From Bacteroidales bacterium (GTDB taxonomy: Bacteria > Bacteroidota > Bacteroidia > Bacteroidales > BM520), in the NCBI GenBank assembly GCA_023230285.1, contig JALNXP010000087.1:1-8835 (forward strand): DNA of 8,835 nt, written 5' to 3'. Positions 1-5,611 of the stretch are shown here, piece after piece. The position numbers were made by a program, and so were the translations under genes. Numbering within the stretch: the first letter of the stretch is position 1; the number at the start of each line of letters is the position of its first letter. The notes beneath the pieces are model-generated. The model ran no database searches and had not been told where the DNA came from. It worked only from the letters and a program-made list of their open reading frames with translations.

Positions 1-567
1 TATCCAGACAAGAGCTTTATTTTCGAGCAAATCAACCACACCTTTGAAAGAAGCTTCTTCGCCGATAGGGATTTGCACTATCAATGGGCGTGCATTAAGT
101 TTCTCTTTAATTTCGTTAACTACGTGGAAGAAGTCGGCACCCATACGGTCCATTTTATTTACAAAGCAAATGCGGGGTACACCATATTTATCAGCTTGTC
201 TCCACACTGTTTCCGACTGTGGTTCCACGCCACCTACGGAGCAAAACACTACTACGCCGCCATCAAGGATACGGAGAGAGCGTTCAACTTCTACTGTAAA
301 GTCGACATGTCCGGGGGTATCTATGATGTTTATTTTATACTTTTGGTCGTTGACGTTCCAAAATACAGTAGTAGCGGCGGAGGTAATTGTTATGCCGCGT
401 TCTTGTTCCTGTGGCATCCAATCCATGGTAGCAGTACCTTCATGGACTTCGCCTATTCTGTAATTAGTACCTGTATAATACAGCATACGCTCGGTGGTAG
501 TAGTTTTACCTGCGTCAATATGAGCCATTATCCCAATATTTCTCGTATGTAACAATCTATCAGACAT
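1..567 (-). CDS. fusA: Elongation factor G, N-terminal part (runs off the window)
   Basis: EF-G is the cytoplasmic GTPase that drives tRNA-mRNA translocation on the ribosome. The first 189 codons are visible and the frame is still open at base 1. All G-domain motifs are intact: the P-loop AHIDAGKT (residues 15-22), the switch I element RGITI (57-61), DTPGH (83-87) and NKMD (137-140). The start at 567 gives the usual N-terminus ([20 protein letters not shown]), with no upstream alternative needed. It lies 41 bp after rpsG in the order rpsL-rpsG-fusA, as expected for the str operon. No Shine-Dalgarno is visible; the upstream sequence is A-rich, as is usual in Bacteroidetes. The rest of the gene, and probably the rpsJ/S10 ribosomal cluster, would follow beyond base 1. 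I infer the latter from the usual gene order in the phylum. Confidence 0.97.
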   Translation of the reverse strand, partial: MSDRLLHTRNIGIMAHIDAGKTTTTERMLYYTGTNYRIGEVHEGTATMDWMPQEQERGITITSAATTVFWNVNDQKYKINIIDTPGHVDFTVEVERSLRILDGGVVVFCSVGGVEPQSETVWRQADKYGVPRICFVNKMDRMGADFFHVVNEIKEKLNARPLIVQIPIGEEASFKGVVDLLENKALVWI

Positions 568-608
568 TTGCGTTTCTTATTATACAGTTTCTATTTTTTT
601 AATCAATA

Positions 609-1076
609 CTAAGATCTATAATGAGCAAAAGCCTTATTAGCATCTGCCATTCTATGGATTTCTTCTTTACGTTTAAATGCGCCACCTTCTTCTTTGTAAG
701 CCGACATGATTTCGTTAGCGAGTTTAAGACTAAATGTTTGTTCATGACGTTTACGGGCGAAGCCTATTAAATTTTTCATTCCGATAGACTCTTTACGACC
801 CGGGCGTATTTCTGTAGGTATTTGAAAAGTTGCGCCACCGATACGTTGACTTTTAACCTCAACGGAAGGGGTAACATTAGTCAGGGCTTTTTCCCAGACT
901 TCAAGTCCTTTTTCGCCGGTTTTTTCGCTAACTATGTCAATAGCATCATAAAACAATCTAAATGCAAGATTTTTCTTGCCACAAAGCATTATATTATTTA
1001 CAAATTTTGTAACTTTCGGACTGCCATAAACGGGGTCTTGGAGTATAATACGTTTTTTTGGTTTTGCTTTTCTCAT
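609..1076 (-). CDS. rpsG: 30S ribosomal protein uS7
   Basis: uS7 binds the 3' major domain of 16S rRNA, nucleates assembly of the 30S head and lines the E site. The 155-residue length is normal. The N-terminus is rich in basic residues (MRKAKPKKR). The family core is recognisable in [12 protein letters not shown], in [14 protein letters not shown] and near the end in [18 protein letters not shown]. The gene sits 19 bp after rpsL and 41 bp before fusA. Only a partial AGGA (1085-1088), 8 nt before the ATG, resembles a ribosome binding site. In E. coli uS7 represses its operon by binding the long rpsL-rpsG gap. Here that gap is only 19 nt, so any feedback site must lie elsewhere. Confidence 0.98.
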   Translation of the reverse strand: MRKAKPKKRIILQDPVYGSPKVTKFVNNIMLCGKKNLAFRLFYDAIDIVSEKTGEKGLEVWEKALTNVTPSVEVKSQRIGGATFQIPTEIRPGRKESIGMKNLIGFARKRHEQTFSLKLANEIMSAYKEEGGAFKRKEEIHRMADANKAFAHYRS

Positions 1077-1095
1077 TGTTTATATCCTAAAATTA

Positions 1096-1497
1096 TTACT
1101 TCTTTTTTTGTGCTGTTGCTGCTTGAGCTTTTGGACGTTTTGCGCCGTATTTGGAGCGTCTTTGTGTTCTTCCATTGACACCGCTTGTATCGAGAGCACC
1201 TCTTATTATATGATAACGAACGCCGGGTAAATCTTTAACACGACCGCCTCTAATCAAAACTATGGAGTGTTCTTGAAGATTATGACCTTCACCCGGAATA
1301 TATGCGTTAACTTCCTTTTGATTGGTCAAACGAACTCTGGCAACTTTTCTCATTGCCGAATTAGGTTTCTTAGGGGTTGTTGTATACACTCTTACGCATA
1401 CGCCACGACGCTGCGGACATCCGTCTAATGCAGGACATTTGCTTTTATATGTGAGCTTTTGACGCCCTTTTCTAACTAATTGATGTATTGTTGGCAT
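1096..1497 (-). CDS. rpsL: 30S ribosomal protein uS12
   Basis: uS12 sits near the decoding centre of the 30S subunit and helps control accuracy. At 133 residues it is slightly longer than E. coli S12 because of a C-terminal tail rich in Lys, Ala and Gln. Signature stretches are [30 protein letters not shown] and [13 protein letters not shown]. Residue numbering matches E. coli: Lys43, Lys88, Asp89 and Pro91 are all the wild-type residues, so the sequence looks streptomycin-sensitive at the classical sites. It is the first gene of the str operon, transcribed from the promoter at 1699-1729 through a long structured leader. No Shine-Dalgarno precedes the ATG; the bases just upstream are A-rich and fall in an inverted repeat (1501-1560). 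Confidence 0.98.
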   Translation of the reverse strand: MPTIHQLVRKGRQKLTYKSKCPALDGCPQRRGVCVRVYTTTPKKPNSAMRKVARVRLTNQKEVNAYIPGEGHNLQEHSIVLIRGGRVKDLPGVRYHIIRGALDTSGVNGRTQRRSKYGAKRPKAQAATAQKKK

Positions 1498-1500
1498 ACT

Positions 1501-1560
1501 CTGTTTTTTATTTTTTCTTTTTATTATAAATTTACTACTCTGAAAAAGTTTAAAAAACAG
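1501..1560 (-). repeat. AU-rich inverted repeat spanning the rpsL initiation region
   Basis: CTGTTTTTTA (1501-1510) is a perfect 10-bp inverted repeat of TAAAAAACAG (1551-1560). An inner pair CTTTTT/AAAAAG (1517-1522 and 1543-1548) extends it. In the mRNA the proximal arm ends 3 nt before the AUG, so the stem would cover the A-rich initiation region. The arms are low-complexity A/T, so chance is a real alternative. Confidence 0.4.
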
Positions 1561-1586
1561 ACAAAAAGACAGGATAGACTACAATC

Positions 1587-1604
1587 CCGTGAGCCTTCTC
1601 ACGG
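1587..1604 (-). promoter_or_regulatory. Leader stem-loop III (7-bp GC-rich stem)
   Basis: Perfect stem CCGTGAG/CTCACGG (arms 1587-1593 and 1598-1604) with a four-base loop. It is the most GC-rich element of the spacer. The T-runs in transcript direction begin only about 20 nt downstream, so it is not a canonical intrinsic terminator, although attenuation cannot be excluded. Confidence 0.6.
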
Positions 1605-1646
1605 TTTGAAACCTATAGTTGCCTTATTTTGTCAGGTTTCTTAAAC
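1604..1646 (-). promoter_or_regulatory. Leader stem-loop II
   Basis: GAAACCT (1608-1614) pairs with AGGTTTC (1634-1640). GTTT (1604-1607) pairs with AAAC (1643-1646) across a two-base bulge. This gives an 11-bp stem with a 19-base loop. It lies between the other two leader stem-loops with almost no gap, which suggests one folded unit. Confidence 0.55.
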
Positions 1647-1648
1647 GA

Positions 1649-1687
1649 GGAAAAGTATTGAGAAACAGCCACTTCTCACACTTTTCC
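1649..1687 (-). promoter_or_regulatory. Leader stem-loop I at the 5' end of the str transcript
   Basis: Outer stem GGAAAAGT/ACTTTTCC (1649-1656 and 1680-1687) and inner stem TGAGAA/TTCTCA (1659-1664 and 1673-1678) are separated by a small 2x1 internal loop, with an eight-base apical loop. That is 14 base pairs in 39 nt. It begins only about 6 nt after the predicted transcription start, so it could also protect the 5' end of the mRNA. Confidence 0.6.
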
Positions 1688-1698
1688 AAATCAGGCTG

Positions 1699-1729
1699 CA
1701 AAGATACTATCATTTTGACAATAAACAAA
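1699..1729 (-). promoter_or_regulatory. Bacteroidetes-type promoter of the str operon
   Basis: On the minus strand TTTG (1726-1729) is followed after exactly 19 bases by TATCTTTG (1699-1706). This matches the Bacteroidetes primary-sigma consensus TTTG-N19-21-TAnnTTTG. Transcription should start around 1692-1694. The core is identical over 13 bases (TATCTTTGCAGCC) to the promoter in front of rpsF, which suggests shared control of the two ribosomal operons. It begins only about 26 bp past the rplI stop. Confidence 0.85.
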
Positions 1730-1755
1730 ATAAATTTATATATTTTTAACAATTT

Positions 1756-2211
1756 TTATTCTGCTTCTTTCTCAACGACAATATCAATAGCCGTTTTAAC
1801 ATCTTTAAAAACATTTACATTTGCCTTATATTCTCCAAGCTCTTTTATACGGTCGTCAGCAAGCACTATTTGCTTTTTGTCGACATCATAATTAAATTGA
1901 GCTTTAATAGCATCTGCAATCATAGCTGCTGTAACGGAGCCGAAAATAGTACCTGTATCAGTAGCTTTAACTTTCAAAGTTACTTTAACTGTACTTAATG
2001 CTGTTGCTAAATCATTAGCATCTTTTATCAATTTAGCTCTTTTATGCTCTTGTTGTTTCACAACTTCATTACGAACTTTTACAGCTGAAGGAGTAGCAAC
2101 GATAGCATAACCTCTCGGTATTAAATAATTTCTTGCATACCCGGGTTTTACTGAAACTATATCTTGTATATAGCCGAGACCTTTAACATCTTGTTTTAAT
2201 ATTATATCCAT
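1756..2211 (-). CDS. rplI: 50S ribosomal protein bL9
   Basis: bL9 binds domain V of 23S rRNA near the L1 stalk and projects from the 50S surface; it supports reading-frame maintenance. The 151-residue length is normal. The N-terminal domain shows the signature GYARNYLIPRGYA (about residues 24-36), followed by a long connecting helix (about 45-72) and a C-terminal domain with the GTIFGSVTAAMIADAI stretch (about 87-102). The tail ends in Glu-rich EKEAE. It is the last gene of rpsF-rpsR-rplI, 12 bp after rpsR. It has a full AAGGAGG Shine-Dalgarno 7 nt before the ATG, the only such site in this window. No U-tract terminator is seen after the stop. Confidence 0.97.
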   Translation of the reverse strand: MDIILKQDVKGLGYIQDIVSVKPGYARNYLIPRGYAIVATPSAVKVRNEVVKQQEHKRAKLIKDANDLATALSTVKVTLKVKATDTGTIFGSVTAAMIADAIKAQFNYDVDKKQIVLADDRIKELGEYKANVNVFKDVKTAIDIVVEKEAE

Positions 2212-2218
2212 AGTATTT

Positions 2219-2226
2219 CCTCCTTA
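2219..2226 (-). promoter_or_regulatory. Full Shine-Dalgarno sequence of rplI, overlapping the rpsR stop
   Basis: TAAGGAGG lies on the minus strand, with a 7-nt spacer to the rplI ATG at 2211. Its first three bases are the rpsR TAA stop codon. AAGGAGG is a 7-nt complement to the 16S anti-Shine-Dalgarno. The starts of rpsF, rpsR, rpsL, fusA, tamL and the PNGase gene show no such site, and rpsG has only AGGA. It stands out because Bacteroidia ribosomes normally do not use this signal. Confidence 0.85.
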
Positions 2227-2487
2227 TTTTAATAAATCAGCAACGTAAGGTAATAAAGCAAGATGACGAGCTCTTTTAACAGCTTGAGCAACTTTCTTCT
2301 GATATTTATTTGACGTACCTGTCAATCTTCTGGGTAATATTCTCCCTTGGTCGTTAACGAACTTCAAGAGAAAATCAGCATCTTTATAATCAATATATTT
2401 AATGCCTAACTTTTTAAAACGGCAATATTTCTTTCTTTTAACATCTACTGCGATAGGAGTTAGATATTTAACATCTGTATTTTGCAT
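2224..2487 (-). CDS. rpsR: 30S ribosomal protein bS18
   Basis: bS18 forms a heterodimer with bS6 on the 30S platform near the 3' end of 16S rRNA. The 87-residue length is typical. The family core is plain: [10 protein letters not shown] (about residues 19-28), [27 protein letters not shown] (33-59) and [22 protein letters not shown]. It is the middle gene of the rpsF-rpsR-rplI operon, 24 bp after rpsF. The region before the ATG is a run of A residues without a Shine-Dalgarno. In Bacteroidia structures bS18, bS6 and bS21 together shield the anti-Shine-Dalgarno of 16S rRNA, which makes the signal directly after this gene notable. Confidence 0.97.
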   Translation of the reverse strand: MQNTDVKYLTPIAVDVKRKKYCRFKKLGIKYIDYKDADFLLKFVNDQGRILPRRLTGTSNKYQKKVAQAVKRARHLALLPYVADLLK

Positions 2488-2511
2488 CGTGTTTCTTTTT
2501 TTTAAATTAGA

Positions 2512-2901
2512 CTAAAGTTCTTCTTTTGTAACATTCTCTGCTTCTTTTGTAACATTCTCTGTTGCTTTTGCCATTTTTTTCTCACGCTTACGGATATTAT
2601 AAGCAACCGCATATTTATCGAGTGAAACAGTCAGAAAACGGATAATACGTTCATCACGTTTAAATTCTACCTCAAATGGTTTAATAACTTCAGGTTCAAC
2701 TTTAAATTCAAAAAGTTGATAAAAACCTGAGCTTTTCTTTTGAATCGGATACGCCAATTTACGCATGCCCCAATTCTCTTCGTGTACGATTTCTGCTCCT
2801 TTGTCAGTCAGAAAATTTCTGAACTTCTTTACCGTTTCCTTCATCTGGTCGTCAGACAAAACGGGAGTCATAATGAAAACGGCTTCATACTGTTTTTGCA
2901 T
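2512..2901 (-). CDS. rpsF: 30S ribosomal protein bS6
   Basis: bS6 pairs with bS18 on the 30S platform. The protein has 129 residues. The ferredoxin-like fold is recognisable from [23 protein letters not shown] (about residues 5-27), [25 protein letters not shown] (about 42-66) and the segment [15 protein letters not shown]. The C-terminal tail beyond about residue 105 is charged and contains a seven-residue unit (ENVTKE plus a linking residue) twice, from a 21-bp tandem duplication. The gene is first in its operon, about 50 nt after a strong promoter at 2957-2987. No Shine-Dalgarno is visible, and I see no S6:S18-type leader structure in the short AT-only leader. Confidence 0.97.
   Translation of the reverse strand: MQKQYEAVFIMTPVLSDDQMKETVKKFRNFLTDKGAEIVHEENWGMRKLAYPIQKKSSGFYQLFEFKVEPEVIKPFEVEFKRDERIIRFLTVSLDKYAVAYNIRKREKKMAKATENVTKEAENVTKEEL
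2520..2561 (-). repeat. Perfect 21-bp tandem duplication in the rpsF tail
   Basis: Bases 2520-2540 and 2541-2561 are identical over all 21 positions. The unit is in frame and adds seven residues (ENVTKE with Ala or Thr before it) to the disordered bS6 C-terminus. Perfect identity at synonymous positions points to a recent duplication or an actively slipping repeat. Confidence 0.95.
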
Positions 2902-2956
2902 ACTACTTTGATTATTAATTAATACTACAGTTTTTTAAAGTTTTTAAAAATGGCTG

Positions 2957-2987
2957 CAAAGATATATGTTTTTTTTGTTTTATGCAA
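2957..2987 (-). promoter_or_regulatory. Bacteroidetes-type promoter of rpsF-rpsR-rplI
   Basis: TTG (2985-2987, within CTCTTGC) is followed after 20 bases by TATCTTTG (2957-2964) on the minus strand, matching the Bacteroidetes TTG / TAnnTTTG layout. Transcription should start near 2950, giving a leader of about 50 nt. The 13-base core TATCTTTGCAGCC is identical to that of the str promoter at 1699-1729. Confidence 0.85.
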
Positions 2988-3070
2988 GAGTTATTGTTTT
3001 TTTTGTAAACGAGAATGTTAACCGTAGATTCATTAGCATTGCGAAAGTACAATAAAGAGTTGAGAATTTC

Positions 3071-3108
3071 TTCTTGTTACTTTTTTATGATTAAACAAGT
3101 AACAAGAA
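3071..3108. repeat. 12-bp perfect inverted repeat, probable 3' end stem-loop
   Basis: TTCTTGTTACTT (3071-3082) and AAGTAACAAGAA (3097-3108) are perfect complements around a 14-base loop. On the minus strand three further loop pairs (TTT/AAA) and an outer U-G pair can extend it. It lies about 175 bp past the tamL stop and over 100 bp before the rpsF promoter. A transcript-end or mRNA-stabilising hairpin is the simplest reading. No U-tract follows on either strand, so a protein-binding dyad remains possible. Confidence 0.5.
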
Positions 3109-3133
3109 AGTCTTCCGCTGTGTCAAAACCACA

Positions 3134-3147
3134 TCAGCCAAGGCTGA
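3134..3147. repeat. Short palindrome in the spacer
   Basis: TCAGCC and GGCTGA (3134-3139 and 3142-3147) are complementary around two bases, or 5 bp with a four-base loop. It is short and of unknown function. It may form part of the 3' untranslated region of the tamL transcript. Confidence 0.35.
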
Positions 3148-3152
3148 CCTGC

Positions 3153-3171
3153 ATTGTTGTTTTGCAACAAT
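3153..3171. repeat. 7-bp stem-loop in the spacer
   Basis: ATTGTTG (3153-3159) pairs with CAACAAT (3165-3171) around a five-base loop. It stands 13-18 bp from the palindrome at 3134-3147. There is no T-run in the direction of the tamL transcript, so it is not a convincing intrinsic terminator. Confidence 0.4.
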
Positions 3172-3191
3172 TTCGATTTTGCCTTATCAGC

Positions 3192-3260
3192 TTATAAAAT
3201 TCCTGACATGACTCCGAAAGGTGTCGCATATCCATAGCCGACGAATGTTTGTAATCTCCC
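3192..3260 (-). repeat. Possible copy of a short interspersed repeat after tamL
   Basis: The minus strand here is open and would read GYGYATPFGVMSGIL then a stop, out of frame with the finished tamL product. The centre contains an imperfect hairpin, GACaCC-TTTC-GGaGTC (3211-3226). From memory, similar Y-A-T-P-S-G-like translations recur from intergenic repeats in Bacteroidetes genomes; I cannot verify that here. An eroded gene end is the alternative. Confidence 0.3.
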
Positions 3261-3283
3261 TATATATATTAATAAGGTATCCC

Positions 3284-5608
3284 CTAGAACGGATAGCCTA
3301 TCGCAAAGTTCCATACAAAATCGGAAAATTGATAGTTTTGCACTATCCTGCTGCCTTCTTCTAAAGCAGGGTCAGACACAGGAAGTGCCGTATCAAGACG
3401 GACAACGAAAAACTTAAAATCTAAGCGTAAACCGAAGCCTGCACTGACTGCAATTTCCTTGTAAAACCTGTTAAGTTCAAAGTTTCCACCCGGAAAATCG
3501 GAGTCTTCTTTCATCAGCCATACGTTACCGGCATCGGCAAATACAGCTCCTCTTACAAATTTATAAATAGGAAAACGAAATTCCACATTACACTTAAAAG
3601 ATATGTCGCCTAACCTTTCTATATTGAGGTCACTGTTATAAGAGCCGGGACCTAATGTTTTAAGCAACCAGCCTCTTACATCGTTAGCACCGCCGCCAAA
3701 GAAACTTTTTTCCATCGGCAACGCCTCTGAATTTGAATATGGCACTCCTACCCCGCCGGATAAACGCGCAACAAACACTTTATTATTTGCAAAATAATGA
3801 AAATATTTAAAATCAACATCACCTAAAACATATTGTGCATATCTTACATTAAACAATTCATAATAATTTTTGCCTTCATCTTTTTGCGAATCAAAGGTGA
3901 CACTTAAAAGATTAAGCAAATTACCTGATGATTCGATGGAAGTACGTAAATAAAAGAAATTGCCTAATTTATTGATATTCTGATTATTATATACAAAACT
4001 ATACTTAGTACCGAAAAGAATATGGTCGGTATATTGACTTTTATAAAGTGTATTTGTCATATTATCAAGCATTTCTTGAAATTCCGGCGAGTTATCAATT
4101 TTTATCAAATTAAAATCTAATGGAGTTAAAATATGTGACAACTCTGTATTTTGTCGCCAATCGTATCTAAAAGAGGCATTAGCAATATGACGTTTATATA
4201 TTGTTCGTTTTTGATAATTATAGCCAAGTTCTATTGTCGTTTTAGGATAAAGATAGCGGGGAAAATTCTTAAAAGTAGAAAATCCGATGAATCTGGGGAA
4301 GAAAAGGCTTGCAGAAGCTCCATATTGTACAGTTTGAATAAATTCCGAACTTTGACTACTTGAAACCTGCATTTCCACTGACCCGGTACCTTTCAAAGTA
4401 AAAGTTTCACCTCTGCGAAAAATATTTCTATTGCTATATGCGATATTCAGTCCCATTCCAAGTTTTCCTGAGGAGTTGGTGACTTCGGTTTCTATAGAAG
4501 GGACATGTATGGGGCGGCGTGTCAGTTCTATATTACAATTAAGCAGGCTGTCGGCAAAATCAGTAACAGGCGTAAAAGATATATTAGCATATCTGATTAC
4601 ATTAAACGCCGATAAACCTTTGTTTGTGTTTGTCACGTTTTCGCTACTATATACATCACCGGGCTTGATTTGAACGGCTCTAATTATTTCTGATGCCTTA
4701 AGTTTTTCTTTACCAATACAATACACATTATACTTTCCTGTTGCGTTTTCATTAGTTGATGGGAAAGAAGAATAATGTACATTAAGCGATTTATCATAAT
4801 TAACACTTACATCATAATTAGGATAAATGTTGACATCATTTATATAAAATTTATGCTGTGGAATAATATTGGTTTCATTATTAATGGTAATAGTCGGGTC
4901 AACAATATCATAAGAAATATTTATAAGATTAGAGTTTCCGACAGTATCGGCATAAAAATGGATAAGGTCTTTGGAAAACAAAAAATAGCCTTGATTTACC
5001 ATAATGTTTGTCACTCTTTCTCTCTCTTTATCAAGCACATAAGAATTATAGATATTTCCTTCTGCAATAAGCATATTTGATATATCTTTAAACGCATCTT
5101 TATAGATACTGTTTTCAGCTATAGAAAAGTCTATTTTATTATACAGATGTGGCTTACCGGTATTCACCAAATAACTGACTTTCAGTTTGCTTTTTTGGGT
5201 TGTATCGGTTAAAATTGAGATTTTAGGACTAAAATAGCCTATATTAAAAAGTTGTTGTTGTATTTGATTTTGTGATTTTATAAGGGCGAAAGTATCTACA
5301 TATACCGGTGGTTCGCCGATTTTATGCAACCAAGTATTGAGTTTAGTTTTTTTATTATGAAGACCTGATATTTCATAAGCAAAAAGTTTCAGTCGTGTAA
5401 CACCTAAAAATTTAGTATTAGGAGAAGGAGACACATAGCCGCTCAGGTCGGAAGATTTAACGGAAGTGGAATCGGGGTTGATGATTACCACTTTATTTTT
5501 CACTAATATAGGTCCGGTTCTATACAACTTTCTTTCTCCTGAACAAGCAGAGAGAAGAAAGGTTAAAGTTAGAAACAGAACCGGACCATACTTAGTGAAC
5601 TTGCTCAT
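3284..5608 (-). CDS. tamL: TamL-type Omp85 outer-membrane assembly lipoprotein
   Basis: The protein has 774 residues and belongs to the BamA/TamA (Omp85) family, which assembles or translocates proteins in the outer membrane. It starts with a lipoprotein signal: a hydrophobic stretch and lipobox LSAC with the modified Cys at 22. Lipidation marks the Bacteroidetes TamL branch rather than BamA. The periplasmic part shows POTRA hallmarks: GEPPVYVD (98-105), NIGYF (122-126), NQGYF (205-209) and AFNVIRYANISF (334-345). The 16-strand barrel should begin about residue 370 (GKLGMGLNIAYSNRNIFRRGE) and contains the loop-6 motif GGANDVRGW (Arg645) and FADAGNVW (690-697). It ends in a terminal Phe (AIGYPF). 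The ATG is 3 bp after the stop of the PNGase gene, so the two are co-transcribed and probably translationally coupled. No tamB is in view. The family is certain; TamL rather than another Omp85 paralogue is likely. Confidence 0.85.
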   Translation of the reverse strand: MSKFTKYGPVLFLTLTFLLSACSGERKLYRTGPILVKNKVVIINPDSTSVKSSDLSGYVSPSPNTKFLGVTRLKLFAYEISGLHNKKTKLNTWLHKIGEPPVYVDTFALIKSQNQIQQQLFNIGYFSPKISILTDTTQKSKLKVSYLVNTGKPHLYNKIDFSIAENSIYKDAFKDISNMLIAEGNIYNSYVLDKERERVTNIMVNQGYFLFSKDLIHFYADTVGNSNLINISYDIVDPTITINNETNIIPQHKFYINDVNIYPNYDVSVNYDKSLNVHYSSFPSTNENATGKYNVYCIGKEKLKASEIIRAVQIKPGDVYSSENVTNTNKGLSAFNVIRYANISFTPVTDFADSLLNCNIELTRRPIHVPSIETEVTNSSGKLGMGLNIAYSNRNIFRRGETFTLKGTGSVEMQVSSSQSSEFIQTVQYGASASLFFPRFIGFSTFKNFPRYLYPKTTIELGYNYQKRTIYKRHIANASFRYDWRQNTELSHILTPLDFNLIKIDNSPEFQEMLDNMTNTLYKSQYTDHILFGTKYSFVYNNQNINKLGNFFYLRTSIESSGNLLNLLSVTFDSQKDEGKNYYELFNVRYAQYVLGDVDFKYFHYFANNKVFVARLSGGVGVPYSNSEALPMEKSFFGGGANDVRGWLLKTLGPGSYNSDLNIERLGDISFKCNVEFRFPIYKFVRGAVFADAGNVWLMKEDSDFPGGNFELNRFYKEIAVSAGFGLRLDFKFFVVRLDTALPVSDPALEEGSRIVQNYQFSDFVWNFAIGYPF

Positions 5609-5611
5609 AAA

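Larger units (their letters stand above)
1498..1693 (-). promoter_or_regulatory. Structured 5' leader of the str operon
   Basis: The stretch between the predicted transcription start (about 1693) and the rpsL ATG is about 195 nt and contains no gene. In transcript order it carries three nearly contiguous stem-loops (1687-1649, 1646-1604, 1604-1587), a U-rich run, and an AU-rich inverted repeat that reaches the start codon. An 8-mer GTGAGAAG occurs in both the first and third stem-loops (plus-strand complement at 1672-1679 and 1595-1602), so the 5' arm of the first could pair with the 3' arm of the third instead. A leader of this kind is a reasonable place for ribosomal-protein autoregulation (S7 or S12), but no known leader family is identified and the function is inferred. 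Confidence 0.55.
2902..3283. other. 382-bp gene-free spacer between tamL and rpsF
   Basis: No credible gene is seen on either strand. Reading in transcript direction from tamL, it contains a short repeat-like segment (3192-3260), two small hairpins (3153-3171 and 3134-3147), a long 12-bp inverted repeat (3071-3108), then AT-rich DNA and the rpsF promoter (2957-2987). None of the hairpins is followed by a clear U-tract on the minus strand, so the end of the tamL transcript cannot be placed exactly. The rpsF leader (about 2950 to 2902) is almost entirely A/T. Confidence 0.7.

Noticed and set aside
44..552. Open frames on the plus strand (139 and 159 codons) across the start of the window
   Set aside because: They lie antisense to fusA, whose motifs are unmistakable, and they have no recognisable protein features.
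1096..1497. Streptomycin-resistance changes in rpsL
   Set aside because: Lys43, Lys88, Asp89 and Pro91 are all wild type.
1587..1604. Intrinsic terminator of the rplI operon
   Set aside because: The stem-loop lies downstream of the str promoter and lacks an immediate U-tract, so it belongs to the rpsL leader rather than ending rplI.
2902..2956. S6:S18-type autoregulatory leader before rpsF
   Set aside because: The leader is about 50 nt of nearly pure A/T, without the expected stem and CCG-containing bulge. Only simple A/T palindromes are present.
3042..3049. TACTTTCG on the minus strand as a second promoter -7 element
   Set aside because: It departs from TAnnTTTG, and there is no TTG 19-21 bases upstream; the perfect element at 2957-2964 is the better promoter.
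3015..3197. 60-codon plus-strand frame in the tamL-rpsF spacer
   Set aside because: It has no promoter, no ribosome binding context and no recognisable protein features. It runs through the 12-bp inverted repeat and the small hairpins.
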